A stretch of DNA of 64,000 nucleotides from Cylicocyclus nassatus (lineage: Eukaryota; Nematoda; Chromadorea; Rhabditida; Strongylidae), in the NCBI GenBank assembly GCA_958299035.1, contig CATQJL010000316.1:17461676-17525675 (forward strand), written 5' to 3'. The notes under the pieces are model-generated. The model worked only from the letters and a program-made list of their open reading frames with translations, was not told the DNA's origin and did not search any database. A program made the translations under genes and the position numbers. Below, one piece after another: positions 1 to 11,946 of the stretch. Numbering within the stretch: position 1 is the first letter of the stretch; each line of letters begins with the position of its first letter.

Positions 1-965
1 TGTTGAGAGCAATTGTAGGAGATCAAGACACCGTAAGCTCTTTTGAAAAATAAGCAGGAGACGTCAAAATATAGAAAACTCAGAAGGATACTGACCTCTG
101 ACTTGCGAAGATGTCTTCCTTCGAGCTGGTGCTGTTGAAGCACTTTTATCTTCATGATCCTAAATCAATCCATTGTAGGCATCATGTTAGCTCTCTACAA
201 TCTATGGAAGCTTGAGTAAGGCCCATTCCAGTATCAATCTTGCACTAATTCACCAGATCGCGCTACACTTCAGCGCTTGCTAGCAGGGACAACAAAGGGG
301 AGGGAATGTATAATAGAAAGAACCGCAGCATCTGTGTAAGTTAAGTTACCTATGAGGGTTGTGAAACATGCAAAAATCAGAATTTTTTGTTGTGAATAAT
401 CGAAACGATTCATTTTTCTCTTAAAATCAAACTAGCTCTCCGAGAAAGATTACGGTCAATTCTGAACCCAACACAGCATTGAGAAATCACTTTTGCAAGC
501 TCGCGAAAAACCTGGAAAGCTTAACAAAATATAGTACAGAAAGAGGACTCTTTTGATGTCTTGACACCATGAAACCTCAGAACAATTTGTTACCCGCCAC
601 ACTCCGCTCCCGAGAAAAAAATTGCGGCGCGGTCGCTAGTTCAACCGTAAGCGATTTTGAATGGGAGAGGAAGGAGTGTGGGAAGAGGGGAAGGCTGCGA
701 AAAAGCTTTTAGTTTACAGTTCCGGTGAACGTATAAATGGTCAGACAACTGATTGTATAGCGAATTCATTACACTATAAGAGTACCTTAGAGAACTTTAG
801 CATCGTTGAAGAAGGAGCGCATGAGCGCATCGCCATAGACTACTACTCTATCTACAGCAAGCGTAGAAGAAAAGACAAAATTTGAGAAAAAAAGTGAGTT
901 TGTCTAAAAATGACGAACGAAACTCACGGTGTAAAAATATGCACTTCTATGTGCTATGACCAAAA
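1..965. other. Gene-free left edge
   Basis: No exon chain with matching splice sites was found. The open frame at 661-885 has no acceptor or donor, no recognisable domain and a composition like its surroundings. This stretch would hold the 3' UTR of the minus-strand gene ending at 966, but no AATAAA is visible close to its stop. Confidence 0.5.
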
Positions 966-2969
966 TCAAAGGGAATATTTCCATTCTTTACATACCAATG
1001 CTTGTTCTTCTTTCTCCTTTGAATGCCGTCGTTTCTCATGCTTCTTAGTCTTTGTTGAAACGGGGGTGTCCACTTTTGCATCAGATGTAACACTTCGTTC
1101 TTTATGTTTATGTTTGCTTGACCTCGGCGGTGTCTCAGCCTTTTTAGCCGGCGGTGTTTCGACTTTCTTGGCCTTTTTCTTCGCTGTAGATGGTTTTGAC
1201 GACGCGGTCGTTTCTGTAGTCTGTGCAGAAGACTTCTGTTCCTTTCGACTCCTCGCTGCTGCACGCTTTTCTTGCGCAGCAGAGACATCTTTGAACTAAA
1301 ACAAAAGCTCTTTCCTTTTCTCAAAACTTGACATCTCAACCAACCGATTGAGCGGTACTCCCGGCAAGTTCCAACAAAACATGGGAATCAATCTCCGGCA
1401 AGATTTCCGGGGTAGGGCATCGAACTCGTTGATTATATGACCGAGTGTATCTCGTCACATTGCTTACTGTAGAAGTCGAAGGCTGAAAACTGATAATGAG
1501 GTTGGGATTGTCGTACATTGAAATATGTCAGATATGCTAGGGGGATATGTATAAAAAATCACAAGAGAGAACATGGCGACAAATCTGCTCACCATTTTTC
1601 CAATCACTTGCGTCTACTAAGCAGCTCTACAGACACCAGTTCGAGAACTTTGCACCAATCTGCACCAAAGATTCTTCCAATGGAAAATTTTAGACTAGGA
1701 GCTATACTGCGCAAGGGCGTCGCTTAGCGGTCACCATCTTAGATCTCAGGGAAAAATTTTAGCAATCTCAGTCGAAATTTCAACGCCAAAAACTGGAGAC
1801 CAGCATCGCTGTAGCCTATTTTAAACAGACATTTTTCAAACGACAAAGTCAGACAAACCTCTTTCGGCTCTTCTGCAATGCTTTTACGGCTAATTCGTTT
1901 CGAACGAGATCTCCATGAGCTGCTGAAAATACTCGTTGCAATCAATTTGATGCACTAAATCTCTTGTAGCCATAAAGTACGAGCACACGTGCAGTACAAG
2001 TGGCAAAGCGTGATAACGAGGCAATTACAAAGGCAACGCAGAGGGCCAATTCATAAGCATTTTCAAAAAATTGCATTAGATTGCTCTGAACCTGGAAGGA
2101 GAAAAAGAGCTGCATACCTTAGAAACTTTGGAGGTGCAAATTGTGCCGGCTTGCTGTTACGCATAAGATAGCCATCTGAAGAGTATAATCAAGACTCCAA
2201 GGAAAGGCGTTTTGCAATAAAACTTGCCTAGTAAAAAAGTGTCTGGAATTATATGCTGATCATCCTGAAAAAAAAAGACATCAACAATAACTGCTGTGGG
2301 TAAAAATATGCCAAAAATTAAGAAGATCTCGTGAAGCAACATATTTGAGCAAACACGTTGACAAAGGATGGGAAGATATAAAGGAAGAACCCTCATGATG
2401 TCTGATGCGATCCCTCAGGCGATATAATCCTAAAGTTCAAAAAAGAACCTCTTAATCCATGGACCCAGAACATAACAAAAGATTTAGAAGAATGACTCTA
2501 AACAAATGGAACAGGCGACACTCCAACGCAAGCAATAACGTTAGAGTAATCTGTGGTTCACCCGTTTGACATAAATTAGAAAGTAACTTCAGTGAAGGTA
2601 AAGCTTTGGAAGCATGTACATGATACGAATAGTACAAAACATGATATTGTTTTGGTTCTATCTGCAAGCATGCACGCATGAATGCAAAATCAAAGGTGGT
2701 AACTCTGACTGCTTCAAAGAAAGCAGCTAATATTGATATAATGAGGATGCCTGGCATACAAAAGTTTGAATTCATTGAAGGAGGCAGCAATGTGTCAAGG
2801 TCAAGATCAATCCGTTAAGTACACAGACAAAAAATCTCCAAGAAAGCTGTACTACTGAAGAAGTTCTCTGCAACAAGAACCGACTGAACAAAATTCAAAC
2901 AAGGTAAAACAAATAATTGAGTTCAAACAAAATTACCTCGCTAATAATAGGCGCTGCAGGTTCCTCCAT
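966..2969 (-). CDS. Unrecognised Lys/Ser-rich protein, three exons
   Basis: I do not recognise this protein. A three-exon model reads cleanly: 2969-2937 (starts MEEPAAPIISE), 1482-1345 and 1295-966, all in phase 0, giving 166 residues. The long first intron (about 1.45 kb) ends in a strong TTTTCAG acceptor, and the second is 49 bp. Residues 12-57 form the only ordered-looking part (contains YNQRVRCPTPEILPEIDSH). From residue about 58 to the end the chain is dominated by Lys, Ser, Ala, Thr and Glu, with two near-repeats of ETPPAKKAETPP and several basic clusters (KKKAKK, KHKHK, KTKKHEKRRH) that could be nuclear localisation signals. Composition suggests a disordered, nucleic-acid-binding or nuclear protein, which is inference only. 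The join of exon 1 to exon 2 is the weakest part; translation could instead begin at an in-frame ATG at 1518. Confidence 0.5.
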
Positions 2970-3460
2970 TTCCCATCGCAGTTTTCAGTCGTGGTTGGCG
3001 AACTGAACTGGAAAGTTGGAGATAAAATCAGCAAGAAGAATGGGAACATTGGCCAAAAACGTTCAATCCAATAAAATCAAATGCAACGTAATTAATACAG
3101 AAGTGAAACGATGAAAAACGGCCTGCCGCTGCGCCCGCGTCGCTTGTTGCAAGGGCGCGCTATTCTCTTCCACTCAACGATAGCGTACTGTTTCGATATA
3201 ATTCAAGCTTTTTCAGAACACCGCTATAGCTAACTACCACCCCCACATGGTCGGGGTTCCGTTAAAAGGGCGTTCTTCTTTTGCCAACTAGATTATCTCG
3301 GCAATGCCAAGCGAGGCTGGAGTCCCGCTATAATGACACATCGGCAACTGTTAGTGCGAAACCGTATAAGGTTAAATATCTGACGTTATAACGCTAGACA
3401 AGAAGAGCTTGAAGTTGAGATGATCGTACCCTAAAGACAGCCTCGCTCACCAGCGGTTTT
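2970..3460. other. Intergenic, promoter side of the minus-strand gene
   Basis: No exon or repeat recognised. It lies upstream of the proposed ATG at 2969 and probably contains the promoter or trans-splice acceptor of that gene. Confidence 0.35.
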
Positions 3461-4190
3461 GGCTTGGTTCATAGTGAATCCCATATTCTGGAACTGTTCC
3501 CGCACAGTTCCCGCACAGTTCTCGCACTGTGCTGGAACTGTTCCGGAACTGTACTGCATGCGCTGCAGCCGCCCCGCACCGTTCTGAACAGCGGGAGTTG
3601 GAGAACTTTGGCCATTCTCAACGGTTTTTCTTCCAGATTTTTCTCATTTTGGCCTTATTCCTCCACCCCGTTTGATCAGCCGAACTTCGAAACTCAAAGC
3701 GGGGTTAAAGAATGAGCGGTTTTCTGCTCTGCATATTCGACAAAATGTCTGTTCTTGCGCTCGTCCATTCTCTTTTTGTTATTTTTGTTCAGACCTACTT
3801 CATGTGTTCCAGGAAGGCGCTGCGTAGTTTTGCATGTATTAAAAGGGACATAGACAGGTTTTTAGATACATGAAGTAGTTTCGAGTAAGAATAACGAAGA
3901 AAAATGGGCGAGCACAAGAACCCACGATTTGTCGCATACGCAGAGCAGAAAAGCGCTCATTCTTCAACCCCGCGGCTGATCAAAAGGGGAAGCGGGATGG
4001 AGGAATGAGGCCAAAATCAGCGAAATCTGGAAAAACCGTTGAGAACGGTCAGAATTCTCTAACTCCCGCCGCTCAAAACGCGTGCGGGGCGGTTGCAGCG
4101 CATGCAGCACAGTTCCGGAACTGTTCCAGCACAGTGCAGGAACTGTGCGGGAACAGTTCCGGAACATGGGAATCAGTATGAACCCAGCCT
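3461..4190. repeat. Large fold-back element, family GAACTGTGCGGGAAC
   Basis: The left half (from about 3461) and right half (to about 4190) are imperfect reverse complements over nearly their whole length, so the 730-bp unit can fold into one long hairpin. Each outer arm carries several short palindromic motifs of the type GAACTGTGCGGGAACAGTTC. The tips read GGTTCATAGTGAATCCC and GGGAATCAGTATGAACC. A second member lies at 50337-51279. No protein is encoded; open frames here are by-products of the palindrome. It looks like a non-autonomous fold-back transposon. Confidence 0.75.
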
Positions 4191-4258
4191 TTCCTCCTCC
4201 GTAGAATGTGCATGCCGCTGTAGCTAAGGTCATACGGTCCTACAGCGACTCTGCGTCT

Positions 4259-4567
4259 CTAGCTTTGGCAGGAACTGTTCCACTTATCCAGATTTGAATA
4301 ACAGGTCTTCAAAGACTTAATGCTCTTCGAGGTTCGTATCGAATTAGCTTGAGGATAAGTCCAATTAAGACGGTATTCTGAACTCAGATCCCCTTGCACA
4401 AATCCAAACTGATCTGCGATTTTATTTTCTACCGTACACCTATAGCGACTCCATGAAAAGGCTCAAAACGTAATGAGGTGGGATTCGTGACCAGCATCCG
4501 AGTGGCCCCACCAATCCAAGTTTGAGCAAATCCACAGCGTTGAAGTCCGAGGACCGGATCCGTAACA
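4259..4567 (-). CDS. Possible terminal exon pair of an unknown secreted-type protein
   Basis: This is a low-confidence candidate. Two segments, 4567-4440 and 4377-4259, join in phase across a 62-bp GT-AG intron with acceptors TATGCAG and GTTCAG, and end at TAG. The joined peptide of about 81 residues includes GFAQTWIGGATRMLVTNPT and, after the splice, NWTYPQANSIRTS and CYSNLDKWNSSC. It has two NxT/S sequons and three cysteines, as in a secreted or lumenal protein. I cannot name the family, and a convincing upstream exon was not found. It may be the 3' remnant of a gene broken by the adjacent fold-back element, or chance open frame. Confidence 0.25.
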
Positions 4568-4699
4568 CTGCATAGAAACGAAAAAGAAAACAGATGAGCG
4601 AAATTTGGCTTGATTTTCGATAGCAAACTCGAAAGGCAATAGCAAACTTCAAGCTACTGATATATTCCGCCTTCACCAGAATTTGTTATCGATCGTGCA

Positions 4700-6250
4700 A
4701 GAATTGAATCGCCGCTTTCCATTACGTGAGGAATTTTTCGCTAGCTCATGTTCCAAAGGAGCATTACCTTTGGCTCAGGGCTGTAGTCAAAATGCTTGGG
4801 TATGTAGCTCCATCCAACACCACGCTCAGTTTATTGAATAAATTGTTCGTCTGTATCAAATTTACTATGGGAGTGCAGTGTGTTCAAATACGTGCTCTCT
4901 TTTCCGTAAGCGCAATCGAAATTTTAGGCTTTCGCGCTACGTTTGCGCCCTTATGGCCTGCGCATTCAAACTGGCCCCATTGATTGGAGGTCCGCCCGCG
5001 AGGCCCTCGCGTAAGTCGGCTCCTTTCGCGTAAGTCCTGCGCGAAAGGAAGTGTACGTAATCGACATGGACCGTACATATTCAAATAGTTGAACCGCGCA
5101 TTTATAGCGCAAAATTCGCGTTTACGATTTTTTGACTTTCCAAAATTATGGACTTTAGTGAGTGATGAGAGCAGTCAGAAGATGTGGCAAACAAGGTAGA
5201 TGCTATCAGCATTACGATGAGCTCTGTCGCGCGCTAACATTGGCGGAATACACTACTTCTGGTAAACAACTTTTACAAGGATTTTTTCAATTTTCTTTTT
5301 TTGGAGATTTTTAAAATATTTTCTTTTCTTGAAAAACCTTGTAAGTGAATCTTAGGTTTTGTCCCAGACGAAGGCGGAGGCTAGTCGTCGCGATGCTGAC
5401 GCGTCGCATCTTTGCGTAAATAACCTAGTTCAGAGTGTTTATCAATGGGAGGCAATGGATATCTTGTGCACATATAGAAAGATCGAAATGAACAGAATTT
5501 GAGTCCTCAAAAAATTTGCATCTTGATCGTGCAAAAACAACTTTTCTTGACGCGCTCATCTAGAAGAAATTGTGCACTGACAAACAAGTTTCTAAAAGTA
5601 TGATTGGGTCACAGCTTTATCGTAAAAGTATGACTAAATGACTAGTGATTGCCATAATAGAAATAACAATGCCTGTAAATGAGCGCTCCTAACTATTGAT
5701 CATGTTTAAATGAACCAAAAAAGATCTAATCGCAAACAAATCACTTTGGGAAGCATAGTCGCAAAATCACTAGTTTCTAACAACATTGATTTGCACTTGA
5801 TTTGTTGCATAATCAGTCTGATGTCACGACAGCTTGTACAATTGCCTTTTTCGGAAAAAAAGGTTCATAGCACACAAAAGCTCTGCAGGTCCGAGCGGTT
5901 GCAAGAGTGTATATAAGATTAGATACTGAAGAGAAACTATCAAAGTGCAATTTATTCCCTGGGAACTGGATTGAGCGGGTTTCAATGCCTGTTCAATGTA
6001 ATAGATATCAAGATACCTCTGAACGCTCAATTGATACCATGTTTCAGTCCTTTTTATTTCTCTCCACTGAAACTGTAAAACAACCTGATCGATATGAATA
6101 ATCTCAATTACGAACTAATCGAAACTGCTCTGTCTAGCAGATATCCAAGGCAATTTTTAAGCTAGCGCAACTTCTGGTATAATTTATTCTCTGATAGCAG
6201 ACAGGAGCCGCTTTGCGTAGTACGTCTAATTAACTAGTTTAAGAAAGCGT
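4700..6250. other. Gene-free intergenic stretch
   Basis: Only short unspliced open frames without domain resemblance are present. A local GC-rich patch at about 4960-5060 contains repeated CGCGTAAGTC motifs in both orientations and is probably a decayed inverted-repeat element. The rest is AT-rich and featureless to me. Confidence 0.4.
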
Positions 6251-6254
6251 TTTA

Positions 6255-6458
6255 AGGCCCCGGGCAGACTTCACGCGATTGGATCGTCGCGACTGAATCG
6301 CGACGAGACAACTGTTACAACTACATTCCATGCCGATCAACTTGCATTCGGTTGTGATACTTTTCCAGACCGAAATTTTTGAATGTGAAATGAAAATGAA
6401 TGGAAATCTTGGCGATTTGGTCGCGACGATTAAGTCGCGTGAAGTCTGACCGGGGCCT
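6255..6458. repeat. Short inverted-repeat element (MITE-like)
   Basis: About 204 bp, with ends AGGCCCCGGGCAGACTTCAC and its near-perfect inverted copy finishing CCGGGGCCT. Inside, GTCGCGACGATTAAGTCGCG pairs with the sequence just inside the left end. Non-coding; the overlapping minus-strand open frame is incidental. Confidence 0.75.
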
Positions 6459-6566
6459 AACGCGTTTTGGTATATTACTATGTTGAACTCACAAAAGAAC
6501 ACGTGCGAACTCGCGTTTTTTAACGTTATCCAACATGTTCTTTCACGAATCCTAAAAGTACCCTTT

Positions 6567-6711
6567 AATTCAACGACATTGGCGGCTGGAAGGCGACCGC
6601 TCGCGCCAACGACGCAGTCTGCGTCTATCTCGCGAAAGTACTCTCTGTTCATTCTCTAGCCTTAATTAGGTCAGGAAGCTCCCGCCCACCAGCCGCAAAT
6701 CCAGTTGAATC
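6567..6711. repeat. MITE copy, family GATTCAACTGG
   Basis: Partly degraded member of a family seen again at 29194-29358, 30878-31025 and 46026-46196. Shared landmarks are the ends ATTCAAC...TTGAATC, an internal GGCGGCTGGAAGGCG next to the left end, a block close to CGACGCAGTCTGCGTCTC, and TTAGGTCA near the right end. Confidence 0.65.
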
Positions 6712-7102
6712 AAAAAAATTTACCAAAACGCGTCAAAATGCACTCTCAAACTTGTTGGTCAGACGTGCGCAAAGCGTGCTCATGTCTCCAGAGAATAAGC
6801 TATATTAAGTACCTCTTGAACACCGTGTTTCCTAGTACTTCCAAATAACGAATGATAGCTAATAACTTCATAAACTGGTTTTTGCTAAAGTAGTTATACA
6901 CTCAGAACTTGTCAAGAATCCGAAAAAAATTAAGGTGAAATTGCAAATTTTCACTTCATTAGCTCAGACACAGCCCATTCCTTCTGGAGATATATAATAC
7001 CAAAGTCATACTGCAGAAGCACTATAAAGTGCATCCATTGCGTTCTATTTTTCATCAGCTCAACTTTCGCCTCGCTGAAGCAGGATTTTAATAGGCTTTC
7101 CT

Positions 7103-7250
7103 GGGTGGGGGACATTAGGTCGCCGAAAAAGGGCGGTCCCCGCGGTCAGTTGCGACAAATACGCACCCTTGTACATGCGCGGACATGCGTTCCTGCAGGG
7201 AATCCGCGCGGGACTTTTTCAAATTCGGCGACCTAATGTCCTCCACCCGG
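7103..7250. repeat. Short inverted-repeat element
   Basis: The left arm GGACATTAGGTCGCCGAA is repeated in reverse complement near the right end (TTCGGCGACCTAATGTCC), enclosing a GC-rich loop. About 148 bp, non-coding. Confidence 0.7.
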
Positions 7251-7439
7251 CTTTCCTCAATCATCCCACTTCTCCAACCATTCATAAAAGCTAAAGCCGA
7301 ACTAAGGCACAAAAGCAGTATGAACTAAGCGGGCGCGAGCCACCGTCAAAGTACAGTACACCCTAAGTTGCGGGTCTTGAGCTTTTGACAGCATATAATA
7401 GTAGTGCCTCCTATCAAGCTAACGCTCAAGTCGCGGTGC

Positions 7440-7715
7440 AAAATGTAGCTTCGGAAGCGAGAAAGTCGCTCCAGAATAACGAAGGTGAGATGCACAAGGA
7501 CCCCCAGACGGCAACGCCCTCCCCATCCATGCCCGCCCATCCGTGCGCGCCCATCCAATCACTGTTCCGGAAAGCTGGCCTGTGGGTTCTCCAAAACGGG
7601 GATCGTCGGGGATGTCGCGGATGCTCGACTTCATATTCGGAATCAGGGACATGAGAAGGCCTTGGAACAACAAAAACCTGGAAGTCGAGAATCTGGGTGG
7701 ACGATGCCTATAAGG
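7440..7715. repeat. Copy of a dispersed non-coding repeat
   Basis: The block TCATATTCGGAATCAGGG, with flanking GC-rich sequence, recurs at about 22600 and (reverse complement) about 28520, inside elements of the TTAAAGGC family. The ends are less clear here than at the other two sites. Overlapping open frames on both strands are not genes. Confidence 0.5.
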
Positions 7716-7769
7716 CGGGCGCCATACCTAGTAAGTTCAACCGGTTCCGGTTTATCCCCTCGCTAGCAA

Positions 7770-8095
7770 TCAACAGCAATTTCACCAATAGCAAATGGGT
7801 GAACCCAATGAACCGGTCGAAATAAGTAAGAAGCTTACATAACCTCGCGCCTTAAGCGCTCTGCGGCTGGTAACCGCGTTTGTGTCACTAGTTTTTGGTT
7901 TTTCAGCGGTAGCCCGTGGAATGGTAACATTTAGAATCAAATATATGCAAATTTCATGGCATAACCAATGATTCTTACAATTTAAACAGCGGCAATACTT
8001 TTTTAACCAGTCGATTGCAGAGCATGGTCTTATCCTGTACATCATCACAATTATAGATTTTTCAAATCAGAACTTAGAGTACCAAGACTAGCATA
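7770..8095. other. Intergenic, 3' side of ATP6AP2
   Basis: No gene seen. An AATAAA polyadenylation signal on the minus strand lies at 8101-8096, 62 nt after the ATP6AP2 stop codon, so the transcript probably ends within this stretch. Confidence 0.45.
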
Positions 8096-8162
8096 TTTAT
8101 TCGAGTTCTAATGTAGAAGTGAAGAAGGGAGATTGTAACAAGCGTTCGATATGCAAAACAAG

Positions 8163-10553
8163 TTACGCTTTCTTCATGCGTGTCGTTGTCATACGATATA
8201 TGATCGAGTCTTTACTAGGATCCATGCTCATCATTCCCACAACCGTGTACAGAACAGCCTTGAACAAGTTCGAAATATTGGCAGATGGGAAAGCTGTGGA
8301 TAAAAAGACTCACCAAAGCCAAAATAATGGTCAAACCGGCGAAAATAGCAAATATGGCTGGATAGTCTGTAGATGTGAATTTGTAGACGTTAAGTGCCTT
8401 ACGCCATCTTTCCAAGTTCGTGTCTGTTGTAGTAGCAGGCGCAGCCTGTAAGAGTCAATCAGAAGAAAATGCTTGCATCACTCATTCCAACAAATAAATT
8501 ACCCTCTTTGTGCGCACTTCACCATGTTGTTGTGAATGATTTTCGTCCTTTACCATGACTGGATTACAAACAACTTCAACAATTACCTGATCACCATAAA
8601 CTTTCTTGAGGGCGGAGGCAAGCTTGAAATACACATTTGACACTATGTAAAGAAAAATTTTTCTCGCAGGAGAAGAAGGTATAGACTAATGTACAGTAAG
8701 ACGTAAGAGCATCGGTTACCTCATTCACAGCATTCCTGATATCCTCAACTGCTTCTTTCTGTTTGCTGGCGCTTCCGTCAGAAAGACCACTGATCTTCAT
8801 GCGATAAACATCAGCAGAATTGGCCACGTCGAATTTGGCCTTACGAGCAGACACGGCAGAAGCAAGTCGATATACATTCTGGAGCTCTTCTCGAAGAGCA
8901 CCGATATCAGTCCTGATGACATTGGAGTCCTTCAACTCACTTATTAAGCAAAATAATACAGTGTGAATAAAAGACAAATTGCGCCTGCCTTTTGCTTTGA
9001 AGCTTCCTCCGCGATTGTGGAACCACTGATTCCTTTGCTATTCAGTGTTGCAAATTCCCTGTCAGCGCCAAAGACACTGGCCAGTTTTTCGTCTAGTCGA
9101 TTCCAGTCGATAGTGCCCTTGAAATTGGCGTAACCATAGTCTCATAAACATGTTTGAGAAGATACATGTAAGAAAAAGACTTACCTCCTTGAGCTTGTAA
9201 ATGTCATTATTTCCTTTTTCGAGCCTGTCAATACCATCTACTTCAATGATAGCAACAGCACGTGGACGAGTAAACAAGTCAGATTTTACTTGCAACCCTA
9301 AAAACGAGTATCGCAAACCTAGAAAGCGAATAAATAAAGAAAGAAACGGAAGTCAACTCCTAATATCTTGATGATAAAAAAAAGAAAATTGTATTACATG
9401 CTCAATTTCTATGCGTGGAAACGCTATTTTTTGCAAAGGTTTCGTTGGGATCAAAACTGCTAGGATTTATTCCTAGATGCTGGCAAAAATGACAAGTCCG
9501 TGGAATAATCAAGCGGACAGAAGCAACGATATACACATATTATATGCAGCCTCTCACAAGGAAAGGATACTTGGTCAAAGTGGCGCGTTTCCATATGAGA
9601 TGCAAATTATCTTATAGAGGGTTAAACGCTGGTTCCAAATTTGCTTTCGGTATCTGCAAAGCGCTTCTGTGAGGGGAGTTCCGGAAATTTTTTGAGATAA
9701 AAATTCAATGATTTGGCTAAGATAAAAAATAGGTGTTAAGGTCTTTACGGCGTTTGAAAGAAGTAATGACTGGCATAAATCTATTAGATTAAAGGTATTT
9801 ATTCCATAAAACACACTGGTAGTAATCATGGCCCCATTTGAGCTCAAGGATTGAGCTTCTAAATGATTTTATTGCGGCGGCGCTTTCAAATTTTTGCGTC
9901 AACAAATTTCCACAACTCCCCTACTAGAAGCGCTTTGCAGATACCGAAAGAGAGTTTGAACTCAGCGTTCCATGCTCTATATGACAGTATACATTTTGTA
10001 TGGAAACGCCACTTCGACCAAGTATCCATTTCTTGTCAGTTAATGAATATATTATGCACTAACCTCGTACTGGCTCTGTTGTGAGACCAAGGATATTCTC
10101 GTTCAGGAGTGGCAGCTGACTACTGCGCAGCTCTGACGACGTTGAAGACAAGCTTATCGTGTTCGGCAGCGAAACAAACTCGATGACAGAGGCGAAACTA
10201 CCTGAAAAAGGTATGAATATGTGATAAGGGCATGGTAAGGCCGTCTTGGCAAAATCAGCTGTTTATTTTGCACAGAGGAACAAAATTATTCCAATATTGC
10301 TACAAATTTAATGACCGTGGACCAAGTAAAGCTCTGCTTAGAGATTGATGAAGCTTCCTGATATTCTGTTCCACTCAACGGCAACGAGGTTCCTTACAGT
10401 CGCACATACTTCTTAGAAAATAAGATACTTTTTGGAGGAAAAACTCCAGAACTGCCTCATAAGCAGAAAAAGCTATATAAAGAAAGCTTAAGAGCATAAA
10501 TCAAGGAAAAACTCACCCGCAGCTAATAACAGAAGAAGGGTCGCTTCCTTCAT
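8163..10553 (-). CDS. ATP6AP2: ATP6AP2 / (pro)renin receptor, V-ATPase accessory protein
   Basis: Accessory subunit of the vacuolar H+-ATPase, acting as a single-pass ER/endosomal membrane protein in V-ATPase assembly. Eight exons in phase: 10553-10517, 10201-10064, 9297-9185, 9117-8989, 8935-8720, 8622-8503, 8445-8314, 8258-8163; 326 residues (human 350). Seen: signal peptide MKEATLLLLLAAGSFAS; LFTRPRAV matching the human LFHRPRAT region; a helical stretch about 140-211; a dibasic VRTKR site at 247-251 where the human protein is cut by furin-type proteases; a membrane segment about 280-303; and the family's hallmark tail MDPSKDSIIYRMT. The ATG follows TTTTCAG directly, so the start is probably a trans-splice site. 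Intron 4 seems to use a GC donor. Intron 2 carries a 460-bp inverted repeat. Family assignment is firm; the exon 4/5 border is least certain. Confidence 0.93.
9565..10027. repeat. Inverted-repeat element inside ATP6AP2 intron 2
   Basis: The ends GGATACTTGGTCAAAGTGG and its inverted copy finishing CCAAGTATCC enclose about 460 bp. Inner arms also pair (GCGCTTTGCAGATACCGAAA against TTTCGGTATCTGCAAAGCGC). A related end sequence occurs near 61758. Non-coding. Confidence 0.7.
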
Positions 10554-10560
10554 CTGAAAA

Positions 10561-11016
10561 GGGAGAATGTTATTTACCATCGAACAATATGACTTCAAGC
10601 GACGCTTGAAAACTTGATCACACGAGGACGAAACGACTAGTGCTCAGTTTTATGCTGCGAACCAGGAATATCGACTTTCTAAATGACCAAGAACCATGCG
10701 AGGCCGAAAACCAAGGGGTCTTGGTGCACTGCGGTCAACGCGCATAATTCACGGCTAAGTCGCAGGACGCGCGTTCTGCATGCGCATGCAGTCACATCGT
10801 TACTGAATCAGTGGCTGCGTAGATGTCTATGGTACACAGTTCAAAATGGAAAAGTGTTTTGAAATGCTCAACCAGCAGTCGCAGTACTAAAGCTCACTCA
10901 GAAATAAACGCATAAGTAGTAAAAATATCCGATGGCGTTGTTAACTCGAAGTGGTGCCGCAAAGAAAGCTCAATGAACATCCCTATAATTGTAAAATCAA
11001 CGCATGATGCTCCTAT
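10561..11016. other. Intergenic between divergent ATP6AP2 and primase region
   Basis: No exon recognised. This 455-bp stretch lies upstream of ATP6AP2 (minus) and should include its promoter. No motif could be assigned. Confidence 0.35.
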
Positions 11017-11433
11017 CTCAGACAATGGATCGGACCCCTCCGCTGGGCAAGCCGAAACTGCCAGACTCGCGCCGGACCCAATTGACCAATGAGAGCGGGG
11101 CAAATGGGCGGTCCCTCGCGTGACATCACTGCCAGGCAAATGGGAGGCTTCTCCGGCCCTGCTGCAAAGGTCCGCCATTTCTCCGGCGCGACCCTGGCAG
11201 ATTTGCCAGGCTCGCGCCGGACAAATTTGTCCGGCGCGAGCCTGGCAAATCTGGCGGAGTCGCGCCGGAGAAAATGGGAGGGGTCCGGAGCAGAAATGGG
11301 AGGCCTCCGGAGCAGAAATGGGAGGTATCCGGAGCAGAAAATGGGAGGCCTCCGGCGCACAAAATGGGAGGGGTCCGGCGCACAAAATGGGAGGGGTCCG
11401 GCGCACAAAATGGGAGGGGTCCGGAGCAGGCTG
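11017..11433. repeat. GC-rich minisatellite with 52-bp perfect palindrome, left arm
   Basis: Begins with TCTCAGACAATGGATCGGAC. At 11200-11251 there is a perfect 52-bp palindrome (half-site ends in GCGCCGGACAAA). From about 11264 to 11433 some eight units of 20-23 bp follow, each variants of AAATGGGAGG(GG/CC/TA)TCCGG(AGCAG/CGCAC). The array is open in several frames on both strands, which produces spurious proteins of about 200 residues. An inverted related array is at 14066-14277. Confidence 0.8.
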
Positions 11434-11946
11434 CGTATCGATTTGGCGCGTAGCAAGCAAACGTCTCACTCCACGGTGATGAGTCCTCTGTTTACGCTCT
11501 TTGTCCATATTTTAGTCGCCGTTTCTTTGATTCTGTTGTTTTTGCGCGTTTCTTTACCGTTTTTTCCTTTTCCGCGTTGCTCTTCGTCGCGTTGGCGTTT
11601 ATGTTGCTGTAAGTTCCTCGTTTTCAGGTTTATGTTTGAAATTTTCGTGCGGTTGCACTCAATCACCTTCAGTGTTTGGCTCTTTCCGACTTGCTGAGAC
11701 ATCGTAGACTATTGATGGAGTGGTTTTTGTGATTAATTCTGGATTTTCGAAACAATAAGGTTAGTTGCGCAACTATCTAGTGTTGTTGTGATGAAAGTAT
11801 CGTCTAAATTATCCGTTTATTGCAATCTCTCACAGATGGCTTAGTTGTCAAAAGCTATTTCTTTTGTTTTACAATATGTGTCTTGGTTTCATCGGTTTTT
11901 TTTTTGTTTGATTTACAATCGTTCGAATTCTTTTGCAGCTTTCTAT